Origin: Eulemur rufifrons
Lineage: Eukaryota > Chordata > Mammalia > Primates > Lemuridae
Length of the DNA stretch: 64,000 bases
NCBI RefSeq assembly: GCF_041146395.1
Contig: NC_091010.1
Span: 50,488,001-50,552,000 of the forward strand
Direction: 5' to 3'
Part shown: positions 46,904 to 59,186 of the stretch, in pieces
How positions within the stretch are numbered: position 1 is the first letter of the stretch
Layout: every line of letters starts with the position of its first letter
Position numbers and translations under genes: made by a program
Notes under the pieces: generated by a model
What the model was told of the DNA's origin: nothing
What the model saw: the letters and a program-made list of their open reading frames with translations, nothing else
Databases searched by the model: none

Positions 46904-47601
46904 TATTTTCTTTCTAAAATCAACTTTGAGATATAATTTAAATATAAAAACACATATCTTAAGTGTACTGTGGGTCACTTTTGACAAATGCATGTGCTTC
47001 AGCAACTGCTGCCACAATCACCAGCCCTCAAAAATGCCCTAATGCCCCCTGACAAGTCAGTATCTCCAGCCCTCATCCAGCCCAAGCAACCACGGGTCTG
47101 TTTTGCATTGTTGTAGATTAGTTTTACCTTTCTTAGAATTTCATATACATGGAATCATACTCTATACATACTCTTTCTGTGCCTGGCTTTTTAAAATAAT
47201 GTAGTACAATGTATTTTGAGATTCATCCATGTTTTCACTATTCCATTATATGGGAAAACATAATTTATTTATTTTACCTGTTGATGGGAATTCAAGTTAT
47301 TTCCAATTTTTAGCTCTTATGAATAAAGCTGCTATAAACATGCAGGTACAAGTCTTTATGTGAACGTACATTATCATTTCTCTTGGGTAAATACCGAGGA
47401 ATGGAATTGCTGCGTGAAAGGGCAAGTGCACATCTAACCTGATACCGAACTGCCAAACTGTTTTCCGGATTGTACCATTTTACGTTTCTACCAACCATGT
47501 GTGTGGACTTCAGTTGCTCCATATTCTTTTCAATATTTGGTATTGTCAGTATTTTTTAAGCCATTGTAATGGATGTATAGTGATATTTCATTGTGATTTA
47601 A

Positions 47602-47868
47602 TTTTTTTTTTTTTTTTTTTTGAGACAGAGTCTCACTCTGTTGCCCTGGGTAGAGTGCAGTGGCGTCATTATAGCCTATAGCAACTTCAAACTCCTGGGC
47701 TCAAGGCTTCCTCCTGCCTCAGCCTCTAGAGTAGCTGGGACTACAGGCGCATGCCATGACGCCTGACTAATTTTTAGTAGAGACCTGGTCTTGCTCTTGC
47801 TAAGGCTGGTCTCAAACTCCTGAGCCCAAGTGATCCTCCCGCCTCGGCCTCCAGCCCCACGCCTGGGC
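47602..47868 (-). mobile_element. Alu SINE, antisense, left arm damaged
   Basis: Poly(T) and 'gagacagagtctcactctgt' mark the 3' end. TGATTTAA occurs at 47594-47601 and 47869-47876 as target duplication. The left arm is shortened, ending 'cagccccacgcctgggc', and the extra lemur linker is absent, suggesting an older or deleted copy. It sits inside the old L1. Confidence 0.9.
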
Positions 47869-48331
47869 TGATTTAAATTTTTATTTCTTGATGACTTAAT
47901 AAGGTTAAGAATCTTTTCATGTAATTTTGGCCATTCATAAGTCTTATTTTGTGAAGTGTCTTCAAATCTTTAGTCCATTTTTTATCATTTTATTAGGCTA
48001 TAAAAGTTCTTTGTATAGTCTGGATACAAAACATTTGTCAGATATATGTATTGCAAACATTTTTGCTGTGGTGGCTTACTTTTTCATTTTCTTAACACTG
48101 CATTTTGAAGAACAGACATTTTACATTTTAATAAGGTCCAAGTTGTTTTTATTTTTATTACATGTTTTGTACTTTTCTTGTCCTAAGTAATTTTTGCCTA
48201 CTCTAAGATAGTAATGATTTTTTTCCTGTATCTTTCTCTAGAGGTTTTGTATAGTTTTAGCTTTTTAATTTATATTTATGATCCATTTAGAGTTAATTTT
48301 GTGAATGGTGTGAGGTTAGAGGTTCATTTTT

Positions 48332-48513
48332 AAAAATTTATGAAATTAAAAAAATTGAAATATACATTTTTATTGACTATAGTCACCTTGCTGTGCAGTA
48401 GATCTCAAAACTTATTCCTCCTGTCTATCTAAAACTTTGTATCCTTTGACCGACAACTCCCTCTTCCCTCCCTGTCCCCAACCCCCAGCCTCTGGTAACC
48501 ATTCTACTGTGAG
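48332..48513 (-). mobile_element. Short L1 3' end inserted in older L1
   Basis: Perfect 15-bp duplications TAGAGGTTCATTTTT at 48317-48331 and 48514-48528 bound a 182-bp antisense L1 3' end ('gctgtgcagtagatctcaaa', 'ccagcctctggtaaccattc'). The host L1 resumes directly after. Confidence 0.9.
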
Positions 48514-49071
48514 TAGAGGTTCATTTTTGTTCCATATTGATAGTCTAGTTGTTCAGTACCATTTTCTGAGAAGACTGTCATTTTTCTGCACAATTATCTT
48601 GGCACGTTTGTAGCAAAACAATTGGCTATATTTGAGTAGTTCTTTTTCTGAAGTCTCTATTCTGTTCTGTAGTTCTGTATCTATTTGTCTTGATAACAAT
48701 ATCTTCACAGTAAGTCTTGAAATCGGATGTTGTCAATCTTCAGCTTTTTTCTTCTTACAATTATTTTTGTTATTCTTGATTCTTTGCATATTTACATAGA
48801 GCTTAGAATTGGCTTGTCAGTTTCTACAAAAAAGCCTTCTGGGAGTTTGGTTGAGATTGGATTTAATCTATAGATCACTTTGGGGAAAAATTGGCATCTT
48901 AACAATATTGAGGATTTCAATCCATGAGCACGCTGTATGTCCCCATTTATTTAGATTTTTTAAAATTTCTCTCAGGAACATTTTATAGTTTTCAGTGTGT
49001 AAGAATTGCATAGATTTTGTTAAATTTATGCCTGAATATTTTGTATTTTCTGATATTATTGTAAATAGTAT

Positions 49072-49099
49072 TTTAACTTTAACTTTAACTTTAACTTTA
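49072..49099. repeat. (TTTAAC)4 hexamer repeat
   Basis: Four head-to-tail copies inside the old L1, probably replication slippage. Confidence 0.85.
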
Positions 49100-50464
49100 T
49101 TTTCTACTCGTTTGCTATTTGTACATGGAAATACAATTGATTTTTGTATGTTTACTTTGTATCCTGTGACATTGCTCAATTCATTTGTTAGGTTTATAGG
49201 TTTTTTTGATTACTTAGTATTTTGTACGAACATATTCATGTTTCACATAAATAAAGACAATTTTTCTTTGTTTCCAATTAGTATGACTTTTATTATTTGT
49301 TTGTTTCTTTGTTTGCTTACAATCACCTTACTTTCCCTAGCCATAATTTTCAGTGCAATGTTAAAATGAAATGGTGAGAACATTTTTGCCTTCTTCTTAA
49401 TCTTAGAGGAAGAGTACTGAGTTTTTCATCATGAAGACGATGCTAGATGTAGGATTTTTATAAATGCTTTTATTAAATTGAGAAAATTCCCTTCTACTTC
49501 TTGTTTGCTGAAAATTTTTAATGATGCATGGATATTGAATTTCATCAATGCTTTTTCTGCATGTTTCAGGATAATTAAATGGTTTTTCCTTTATTTTTGG
49601 ACATGTTGAATTGCTTTGATTTTCAAATGTTAAATCAAGTTTGCATTCTTTGGGTAAATCCCACTTAGTCATAGTATATTATGATTTTACATATTATTGG
49701 ATTAGATTTACTAATATTTTGTTAAGGATTTTTACAACTATGTTCATAAGTGATTTTAGTCTATAGTTTTCTTTTCTTATAATATCTCTGTGTGATTTTG
49801 GTATCAAGGTTTAGCTGACCTCATAAACTGAATTGGGAAATGCTTCTTCTCCACTATTTCCTGAAATACTTTGTGTAGGATTGGTATTATTTCTTCCTTA
49901 AATGTTTAATATAATTTGCCAGTACAGCCATCTGAAATTGCATTTTTCTTGCAAAAGAATTTTAAATAGATATAGGGCTAATAGAGGGCTGTTCAGATTT
50001 TCTGTTTCATCTTGTGTCACTTTTGATAATTTATGTCTTTCAATGAATTTGTCTATTTCATATCAATTGTTGGATTTATTGACATAAAGTTATTAAAAAT
50101 ATCCTTTTACTATCCTTAGCATTGGTAGGATCTGAACAGATGGGTCTTATTTCATTCTGGATATTAGTAATTTGAATCTTCTTTTTTCTTGATGAAATTA
50201 GCTAGAAGTTTATTAATACAATTTTACTGATATTTCTAAAGAAACAGCTTTTTGTTTCACTGATTTTTCTGTATTTGTTAGTTTTTTATTACATTGATTT
50301 GTGTTCTCATACTTAGTGTTTTCTTTCACTTGAGTTTAATTTTCCCTTCTTCTTATATCTTCTTAAGGTAATTGATTTTAGCCTTTTATTTTTTAAAAAT
50401 ATAAGCCTTTACAGCTATACAGTTCCCTCTAAGCTCTGCTTTAAATTGTTCCTACACATTTTAT

Positions 50465-50735
50465 AATCTTTCACTCAGTCTGTGGCTTACCTTTTCATTT
50501 TCTTACCAGTGTATTTTGAAGAGCAGTATTTTAAATTTTAATAAGGTCCAATTTACACTTATTTTTCTTCTGTGGTTTATACTTTTCTTCTCCTAAGTAA
50601 ATTTTGCCTACTCCAAGATAGTAATTTTTTTGCCTGCATTGTTCTCTAGAAGTTTTATTATAGTTTACCTTTTATATTAATATTTCTGATCCATTTAGAG
50701 TTAATTTTATGTATGGTGTGAGGTTAGAGTTTTAT
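50465..50735 (-). mobile_element. Second copy of L1 segment 48070-48330
   Basis: Matches 48070-48330 throughout in the same orientation, e.g. 'ttttaataaggtccaa', 'tttgcctactc' with 'aagatagtaat', and 'gatccatttagagttaattt'. It is joined to unrelated L1 ORF2 sequence on the left and to a younger L1 on the right. Confidence 0.8.
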
Positions 50736-51195
50736 TTTTTAATTTTAAAAATTAAAAAATTTGAAGTATACAATATATTTTGCTGTGCTATAGATCTCAA
50801 AAACTTCCTCTTGTCTAGCTGAAATTTTGTACCCTTTGATCAATAATTCCCTATTACCTTTCCCCACCCTCCCCTGCTTCTGATAGCCACCATTGTACTA
50901 TTTTTATATGTTTGAATTTTTTAGATTCCATATATGTGAGATAATGTGGTATTTGTCTTATTTCACTGAGCATAATGTACCTGGCTTATTCCACTTAGCA
51001 TAATGTCCTCCAGGTTCATCCATGTTGTTGCAAATGACAGGATTTCCCTCTTTTTAAAGGCTGGATGGTATTCCATTCTCATATATACCACATTTTCTTT
51101 GTCCATTCATCCTTTGATGGACACTTGGGTTGACTCCATACCTTGGCTATTGTGAATGATGCTGCAGTAAACATAGGGGTGCAGATATCTCTTTT
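50736..51195 (-). mobile_element. Younger L1 3' end, antisense, joined at the same site as 48332
   Basis: Starts at the homologous position to the 48332 insertion and shows the same L1 3' sequence ('gtgctatagatctcaaaaac') but extends further 5' ('tccatgttgttgcaaatgac', 'gctattgtgaatgatgctgc'). No matching target duplication was found at 51195. Confidence 0.8.
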
Positions 51196-51204
51196 TAACT
51201 GGAA

Positions 51205-51410
51205 TCCACACCACCATCCCAATTATAGCTGTTTGATCTTGGGCAAGTTAAGCAACCTCTCCAGCCTTCAGATTTTCATTTGTAAAGTAAAGATAATAAT
51301 AGCACCCATCTCACAGAACTGTTATGAGGATTACAGTCAACTACATGTGACATTTGCACAGTGCATGGAACATAGTAAGGGTTCAATAAATGTCAGATTT
51401 ATCAGTATCT
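51205..51410 (+). mobile_element. MIR SINE
   Basis: 'tgatcttgggcaagttaagc', 'gttatgaggattacagtcaa' and 'gtaagggttcaataaatgtc'. It abuts the L1 end. Confidence 0.85.
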
Positions 51411-51894
51411 AAAAATCATCTCCCTGCTCCTAATAACAGCCTGGAAAGGTTAAAAATATTGTTCTAAGTGGTCAGATGAATGGCTAATAAGGACTACGGA
51501 AACTGCTTAAATGCTGTCTGAATGGATATGGCCAAAAATCTTCACTGGATTGTGAGACCTTATATTATGCTCTTTAAATAGACATTAGAAGATTAAATGG
51601 GTATTAAAGTAAATTGTGTCAATTCTGTCTCTTTCACATAAGTGATAAGTCTCTTTTAACCTTAATCTGAGACACAATGCCAGGAACTCTTTCTTCTAGT
51701 TCCAAAATAGCACTGTTCTCTTCGATGGCTTAAATATAGACGGTTCCTTTTCCTCCTTCCCACTGTGATGATGCAAGGGAATTTAATAAGCATAACAATA
51801 ACAGCAATAGCCACCATCACAAAGGCTTTTAGAAACTCTAATGTCCAGCCACAACCCCGAATCTTTGGGAGAGGAGCCCACATTCTCGAATCTC
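51411..51894. other. Intergenic, no named feature
   Basis: AT-rich; nothing recognised. Confidence 0.4.
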
Positions 51895-52060
51895 TTTGCA
51901 CATGGGACTCACCTGGGGAACTTTCAGTAACACAGATGTCTGGGTCTCTCTCCCTGAGATTTTGATTTCATTGGCTTGGTTGTAGTGTGGGCATCAGGAT
52001 TTTTTTTAAAGCTTCCAGGTGGTTCTGGTGTTCAGCCAGGCTTGAGAATCACATACAGTA
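51895..52060. mobile_element. hAT-Charlie element, MER20/MER5-like
   Basis: 'gggactcacctggggaactt', 'tccctgagattttgatttca' and 'gccaggcttgagaatcacat' are the expected parts in order. Confidence 0.7.
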
Positions 52061-52199
52061 GCTCCTCCTTGAGAGAAGACCTCATCCACACATACACAGC
52101 CTCATCAGTGAGAGAGGAAGCAAACTCCTGGGTCAAGAAACTTGACTTCTGGAGGTAAGACTTGAACTGCTAAGCCTTTTGGTTAATCTTACTATGCCC

Positions 52200-52650
52200 T
52201 GCATCATGGCTTACTGAAATCTCAAATCTAATTGGGTTTACCCAGTCCCCCATCCCTTCTCTCCCTCCTTGTGCCCTCTGAATGCTTACCTGTGATCAGC
52301 TAACTTCCCTACATTCTCAGCCTTTTCTGTTTGTACTCTACAGGATCACTCCCATTAGCTTATAAATATTTGTATTAGCACAGCTCATTAAAAAACCAAC
52401 AGTCTTCCTTGATTTCACATCCTTTCAGCTCACACCTCAATTTCTCTTTTTTCTCTTCCAAACAATCTTTTGAACCCATTGTCTCTCCTTGGTCCCATCA
52501 CTCTTCAGCCCTCCGCAGTCCAGCTGTGGTCTCCAGCCACATGTCTGTAAGCATCCAGGTCTAGCAGAACCTTTCCTGTCCTGATCTCATACCCATCTCT
52601 CAACCACGTTTTCCCTAACTGACTGCTTCCTCCTTCTTAAAACATTACCT
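52200..52650 (+). mobile_element. L2 LINE ORF fragment, sense
   Basis: 'cagtcttccttgatttcaca' and 'ccattgtctctccttggtcc', with a pyrimidine-rich composition, follow the sense L2 ORF. Heavily decayed. Confidence 0.45.
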
Positions 52651-55185
52651 TGTAGAGTGTCCCTAGGTATAAAATTGAGATTTTTCTTATGATTAGATTG
52701 GGTTTATGTTTTTTTGGAAGGAATATCACAGAGGTGAAGTGCTCTTCTAGTCCCATCATATCAAGAGGTACATTAGAGCCACATGACTTCACCGGTGATG
52801 TTTACCTTCATCACTCGGCTAAGGTACTGTTTGCCAGGTTTCTCCACTGTAAAATCACTGCTTCTCCCTTTCCCTACTCTACTCTTTGGAAATGAGTCAC
52901 TAATTCTGGAGCAACCTCAACTAGGAAAGGGGCAGTACCAATTAAGCTCCACCAAGGAAGATATTTTTTATCCTGTGGAGCAGAAAGCGTGGAGCAGAGA
53001 CATCAGAAGAAGTGCTTCCAACTCAAGTATTATGCAACCCCATTTTCCTGGAGAATTAATAAACTTAATGGAATGGTAATTCTACTCATAAAGAAGTAAT
53101 TATACCTAATAACTGATTATATGGGGACAGCCACATTAAAACTCCCAATTTAAAAGAATATGGGAGGCAAAGACCAGAGTGAACTGACTGAAGTACGCAA
53201 AGCTGCAGGCAATGGTGAGAAATGGGCAGAGACGTGGAGAGACGTGGGGAGAGCACGGCATGGGGTGAAGGCAGCCGGAATATCAGCAGCTGTGTTTCCT
53301 TCCAGATGGAGAGAGGGCGAGGGGAAGTGAGGGCATCATGCAGTTAAAGGGGCAGTGTGCTCACCGCTAGGCAAACCGCAGGCCTGGATTTTGTTTTCAG
53401 ATAGAATGGACTCGACTTTTTTGTACTAAAAGGAAAGTGAAGTGTAATTCAAACAGTCTGCACCACTTCGTCTAATCACAGCCTACTGAAGAAGGTGTGT
53501 TAACCTTTTTTGTTCTTGGGTGTTACGTAGACTGGTGGTAGTGTGTTCTTGGTTTAGGTGGTTAAATACTCGCGTGCTGTTTGGTTTGTTACCTTAGAGA
53601 TTGTTCTAGCTTTGCCCTGAGTTGCAGGGTCAGCTTTGGGCAGTCTTACTCTTGTTGACCATATTTATGTTGTTACAGAAAGTTAAGTGGTTTGGTATAA
53701 GGTTGTTTATGTTTACACATGTGAGAATTTGCCCGAGGAAGAGTTTTGCCTCTGCAACTCTTTTTTTTATCTATGAAGAGGATTTGGGAAATCATTCAGA
53801 AATTAATTTGGGACATTGTGTTACCAATTCAAGACAAGTAGAACACATCTATCTGTCAGATGGGCTTATTACCCTAACAGCGATATAGACGCTAAACTCC
53901 TTGGCGTCAGTGATGTTTGAGCCAAGAAAAGAATGCTTAGAGCAGCTAATTATATCTCCCTGTATTAATTACCATATTAAGTGACAGTTTTGTTCACACC
54001 TTGTTGTTTCTGTTAAGGAAAAAGGAAAAGAACAATTTGGTGCAGTTCTTTGAGGATTTGGAATGGGAATCTTGGCTCTTGCCCTTAACAGATTTTAGAT
54101 CAAAATAAGGAAAGAAGAAAACTATTTCCACTTGTGCTTGATGGCTCAATAGAAAAAAAAAAATTAATGACTTTCATCTTATTCCGGCTCAAATGCCCAC
54201 CTGAGATATGATTTGAAATGAGTTTCCTATTCTCGACTCCCCTGGTCGAAGACCTGGAGATTTATCAATATCTCACGACCACAAAGCACCTCGCTCGGTG
54301 CGGTTCGACTCAGGTGCTGCTTTCTTCTCCAAAGAACCATCACATGTCTTCTTAACGTCTATAGATTTAAGCAGGATTTGTATTTTATAAACTCAAGTGT
54401 GTATCCAAATCCTCTTGTTATTGTAAAGAACAACAACAAAAAGCTGTACTCTCGATAAGCCGGTCTTGTTTTCTATAAACCTCTAAAGAAAGATTTGTAC
54501 TTTCCCCAGCCTGAGCCTTAGAAGAAATAAACCGAGTTTGCCCAGCACCCCTCCCAGACAGCAGTACCCGGGAACAGACCCTGGGGCCCTGTCACTCTCC
54601 AAGCACTAATATGAAGGACTCAACAAAGTAGCTGCAGTGAGTTTATCATTACCTTTCCTTCTTTAAAGTAGGCAGCAACTTACATTCGTGTGTGTCATTC
54701 CAGAGCATTGCTGTGTCTTGCTGTTCCCTAGTCAGAGACATGTTTGCTATTTCCTTGTGGGATTTATAACCACAGCGCTTATTTCCCTGCTGATGTTCAG
54801 CATTATGTTTAGAATTATGCCCACCCGACATTTGAGGAAATTTCCTCTGGTGAGGTTGTGTTGAAGCCAGAAATGGCCAAACTGGTTCGGAAGCCACTGC
54901 CCAGCTGCTACTTTCTAGGCAGTGGAAGTGGGATTCTTTGAGTGAAATTGATTCTACACTTTCAAAGTTAACTCGACCTTCTGTTTCCCTCTTTCATTTG
55001 AGTCTTTCTTGCTGGGCAGTCCCTCTGCATTGCCCCCATATTAAGAGGCAGAAGATGCAGAAAATGTGGCACCCGTGCATTGTGTGGGTTTATCACACGT
55101 GGGATGCCTACGGACGTTCGTTCTGTGTGCAGGTGTAGTTGGGGCATTGCTGAGAAGGGGACACAGGTGTCCTGAAAGGAAGGGA
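52651..55185. other. Intergenic, 2.5 kb, mostly unassigned
   Basis: No recognised repeat or exon. It contains the CpG-dense patch listed at 54180-54320. Confidence 0.4.
54180..54320. promoter_or_regulatory. Candidate regulatory patch: CpG cluster with inverted E-box pair
   Basis: About eight CpGs fall in ~140 bp of otherwise CpG-poor DNA (around 54185, 54234-54247, 54276 and 54292-54306). CACCTGAG at 54198-54205 and CTCAGGTG at 54309-54316 are perfect inverse copies, each an E-box (CAGGTG core). This is suggestive only. Confidence 0.25.
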
Positions 55186-55189
55186 TGGG

Positions 55190-55350
55190 ACAGAGTCAAG
55201 ACAGACCTGGGTCAAACGCTCTTCCAGTGACTAGTTTTGTTCATTAATTTCCTGTCTTCAAAAACTTACAGGGTTGTTATAAGGGACTACTTGAAATAAT
55301 GCATACCGAATCATAAGAGATGAATGGTAACTATTTATTTCTGATTAATA
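55190..55350 (+). mobile_element. MIR SINE
   Basis: 'gacagacctgggtcaaacgc', 'acttacagggttgttataag' and 'atgaatggtaactatttatt'. Confidence 0.7.
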
Positions 55351-56197
55351 GCTATTGTCCTTGGGGAAAATATAAGATTTAGAATTCCTGTGAATATTAT
55401 AAATGTAGCTTGGTGTTTAATCCTTTAACAATTTCACATCTAAGAAGCCTCAACATCCTTTGATAATTTTATTTCTTATTTGGTCAGCATTCCTACCTCT
55501 TTTCCGGATGAGTCTGGGTAAAAAAGTTTAAAATACTTTTGACTGACATACATGTGTATGTCCATATCTGTGTGACAAAGGAGTCCATAAAAAGTACTAT
55601 ATTCTACCAAGGCACTTTGATCCTATTCGAAACATTAAGATCTAAGTTTAAGCTATTTCAAAGGTCTGATAATTTCTACTTTTATTCTCAACACAGAAAT
55701 GACTCTTTATGGAACTTGTGACCCCAGCTGGAACATTTCTGTCGCCATTCCCAGGGAGGGCACATCCCTTTCATACTCAGTGTGGACAGCCACCGATCGC
55801 ACCAAGAGACCACCCCCTCATGTAGATGATAGAAAACACGCTGGCTTTTACTTAGCGGCTAATGAGTAATTGCTTGGCGGCTGGCCGCAAATGTGGCCAG
55901 ACACAGCAGGCTATTGTGAGAAGGCACACACTTTCATCCCTCATGGCCTTGTGATGCTGCCATCAACTTGGGCCAAGAAGAGGCCGGCCGTCGGGCTAGC
56001 ACCTTGTGAGCAGGAGATACCTATATCCAAGACGAGAAAAGACTTGATAGACTAGCATGGTCGAGTAACAGTATTATTCAAAAACGTAGTCACCGAGCGC
56101 CGTGGATGGTCGTCCTATTTTCTCTTTAGCGGCAAAGTTGACTTGGGAAACCAATAAAAGCGTTGTTTGGTGCATCTATTAATGCAATCAGAGTAAG
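55351..56197. other. Intergenic, no named feature
   Basis: Ordinary sequence up to the 5S insertion site. Confidence 0.4.
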
Positions 56198-56213
56198 GAC
56201 ATTGATAGGTTTT

Positions 56214-56304
56214 GTCTATGGCCATACCACCCTGAATGTGCTTGATCTCATCTGATCTTGGAAGCTAAGCAGGGTCGGGCCTGGTTAGTACTTGGATGGG
56301 AGAC
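56214..56304 (+). pseudogene. 5S rRNA retropseudogene, 3'-truncated, no poly(A)
   Basis: The first ~91 nt of 5S rRNA are present: 'ggccataccaccctgaatgt', 'ggaagctaagcagggtcggg' and 'tacttggatgggagac'. Differences from the usual 5S sequence are mostly C-to-T or G-to-A at former CpGs, the signature of methylation decay. The internal promoter A box and intermediate element region is intact, but the C box is cut off. A 16-bp direct repeat, GACATTGATAGGTTTT at 56198-56213 and GACATGGATAGGTTTT at 56302-56317 (one mismatch), brackets it and overlaps its last bases. No A-tail is present. Confidence 0.9.
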
Positions 56305-56339
56305 ATGGATAGGTTTTTAGCATTATGTTTTCCTTTTTA

Positions 56340-56520
56340 AAATGACACAAGCCATACACTTTCATTGCAGAAAGATTAGAAAACGTGATACTCAGTAAGG
56401 GGAAAAAAGAAGTCACACCTACCACTTTGAGATAACCATTGTTAGTATTTCAGTGTATCCTTCCATACTTTTCCATGCGTCCTTATTGTGACTGGCATAC
56501 TCTGGATCTTGAGGATAATT
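56340..56520. mobile_element. Old LINE 3' remnant
   Basis: 'ttgcagaaagattagaaaac', 'gagataaccattgttagtat' and 'gtgtatccttccatactttt' are typical of the 3' part of old mammalian LINEs. Subfamily unassigned. Confidence 0.45.
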
Positions 56521-59186
56521 CATTCTTTTAGAAACTTAGGCCCTGCAGGAGCAATTGTTTTTCAGCTTTTATTTTGAGCAGGGGCAAGAAGCAGAAAACC
56601 TTGTTCCTGTGAAACCGGGAGTGGGTGGGTATGTGACCCAGTTTCAGCAAGTCATGTTCTTGCAACCCCTTGGCTACAATGATTGGTCTGGGGTGGGCAT
56701 GGCATCCGAACAGAGCTAACCAGAGATTTTTCCTGGAATTGGTATATGAGCACTAGGAGAAAAAGTCTCTCTTCATGCTGAGATAGCTCAGTGGGGAATA
56801 CGGGCAACAAGGGCAGCCTGATGCCCTTGACTGTCATGTTGCTGAGCGCTTGTGTGACAGCAGGGGCCAGCAGTGCGGAGATAGACACGGGAGGGCGGGA
56901 GAGTCAGAGAGAGGGAGAGAATAGTTGACATGTTGGAGCCCTTGGATCCATCCATCCTAAAGACTCCCGGTTACATTCGCCGATGAAAGTTCGCTTATAC
57001 TTAAGCTAGTTTAAGTTGGTTTGGGTCAAATAAGATAACCAAGACTCATGGCTCAGCCAACTTCTCCAGCTCTTTGGGAACAGGGCCTTGTGTGACCTAG
57101 TCTCTAAGCACACTGCCTGGCTCCTGGCCCGCGTGACTTGCTGAGTTCTCACCTCTTCCTCTTTGTGCTCAGGATGTAGCTTCTCTCCCCTTCATTCCGC
57201 CTTGACAATCTCGGCTCCAGCTCTGCGTTCATTGTGGAGACAGTGGGCCAGTCTCTTCCTGGGAAAAGAGGAGCCCAAAGCACCCTTTTGGCAACCAGCA
57301 TGAGGGTGGAACCTGTGACAGCCCTCATAGCTGATGGGGTCCAGATGGGCAGGGCAGGCCTAGTTTTGATTAATGGGCCTATAAAATGGAATTCTGGGAC
57401 TGACCTCTACTCAAGTCAAGCAACACAGAGATAATTGACCTTTGGAAACTGCCTTTGGCAGTCTTTTTATTATTTTTATAGGAAAGTCCTGCAAACCAAT
57501 TACATCTCACAATGGGCCTTTTATGGTGCTATTAGTTTAATGCAGCTTTCAGAGAAATTAGCCCTCAGGGAGCCTGAAATTCTAGAAGAAAAAAAAAAAA
57601 GCCCTCCATGGACTTATTTGACTTTTGGATTAGCAGGAAAGATGGATTGGTAGCAAGTCCAATATTTTCTCCAGTAACTTTGGCAGTTTGAGCCATCTGA
57701 CTGAGGTACCAAATTCCCATTTTGGGCCCCAGGTGTCTGCCCCAAGCCAAAAGAAAAAAATAAATTTAAAAAAGAATAAACTACCTTTTTAAAGAATTCA
57801 GTCTATAAATCAAAGAGGGTTTATTCCCTCCTTAGTCTGAGGTTAAAGACAAATGAGAGCCAGAAAATTGAAATAGCACTTCCGTTTGGAGGGGTGGGCT
57901 TTGCCAAATGTGAAATTACAGGTGTCTGTCTCCAATCCTCATGTTGGCTTCAGCGTCTCTCACACAGCCACAGTTATTTGCAGAGTGACAGCTCTGGGGC
58001 CATTGTCACAGGGTCAGGCTGTGAGTCTGAGCTGGAGAGAAATGAGGTATCATCTCAGCAAAGTCACGCTGCTCTCGCCCAGGGAAAGTGCATGGGGAGT
58101 CCGGCGGAGCAGAATGGGGTGGGGAGAGAAGCCAGAAGGTGACAGGAGGACCAAGGACTCACAGGGGCCCTGCCATTTCCTGGGGTCTGATTCCCAGACT
58201 GTTTGGCCAGCTCATCCCCTAGAACAGGGAAGAGACCCGGGAGCAGGTGCATGAGGGGCAGAGAGCCCAAGCAACTTGCTCAAAGGAGCTGCTTCCCCTC
58301 AGCCCAGCGCTGACCCTTGAACCTCCTGCCCTGCCTGTCCTTGGGTCATGTGGTCATCAGCCAGGTGCACTGGTGAGCTCACAGACCTTCTGTCCCCTTT
58401 GTAGCCCTGAGGGTTTTAACCACGTTCTTGCACTGTTTCCCTCCCAGTTACTCGTTGCTCTGGCTTTGACCTGGCCAGTTCCTGGGCACACCCAGCCAGG
58501 GCTGCTTCCGCAAGCACCAAGCCTGTCTGCCCGTGGGTGTCCTGGCTGTAGGAGGACCTAGCTTAGCCTGAGCAGGTGGGGCAGGCCGACAGGCGGAGAG
58601 TCATTGCTTATGGGAGCAGCCTCAACTATTAATAGGAAGGGGTTAGGAGTAAACCCCCAGCTCCCTGGCCCCTCAGGGTGGGGGGACTAACTCTGAGATA
58701 CGTTCTACATGGTCTCCCGAGTTCCCCAGTGCAATGGAGCCCAATCATCCCCAAATAGCAAACTTCTTATCACTAGACCCTGCATTTGCCTCCTTCCTGT
58801 CCTTGTCTCAGTGCCCCCTTCCCTACTGCTGTGCCTTAGAATCACCTCCTGAAGAAACTACCCACATCCAAGCCTTGTTTCAGCCCGCTTCTGGGGGCAC
58901 CCACTGGAGCCAGACCTCATGCCTGGTTTTCTGGTTCTGCCCTCACTGTCTCGGCTTGGCTCTAAGCCCGGTGTGGCTTGTCCTGTACCATCACGGCTCT
59001 TCCTGCTCCCATCCTTACCTTGAACTGCACGACTTCTCTGGGAACAGCTGGCTCAGGCTCCTCCGGGAAGTGGACTGGCTGGCCTCCCAAAACCCTTCCC
59101 TAGCCCATGTGGCTGGAATTCCTGCTGGTTTGGGTCCAGTCCTTGAGTGGAAGGAATGGAACCTCGGTTTTAGGGGATAAATGAAT
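56521..59186. other. Intergenic, 2.7 kb, unassigned
   Basis: GC rises between 57900 and 59100, giving overlapping frames on both strands. There is no splice-bounded exon or named repeat. An A-run lies at 57588-57600. Confidence 0.4.

Larger units (their letters stand above)
46915..50455 (-). mobile_element. Old LINE-1, antisense, 3.5 kb, with two nested insertions
   Basis: Reads from a degraded 3' UTR into ORF2 on the minus strand: 'tccatgttttcactattcca', 'ctgctataaacatgcaggta', 'ttggcatcttaacaatattg' and 'ctaaagaaacagctttttgt'. It is interrupted by an Alu (47602-47868) and a short younger L1 (48332-48513). ORF2 is broken throughout; the longest remnant, on the minus strand at 48868-49179, reads degraded L1 sequence. 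Confidence 0.88.

Noticed and set aside
49072..49099. Telomere-like or CRISPR-like short tandem repeat
   Set aside because: The unit is TTTAAC, not TTAGGG, with only four copies inside an L1 and no spacers. No CRISPR array exists in the window.
56784..56805. 'gatagctcagtggggaat' as a tRNA D-arm
   Set aside because: It resembles a tRNA A box, but no B box, anticodon arm or acceptor pairing follows at the right spacing.
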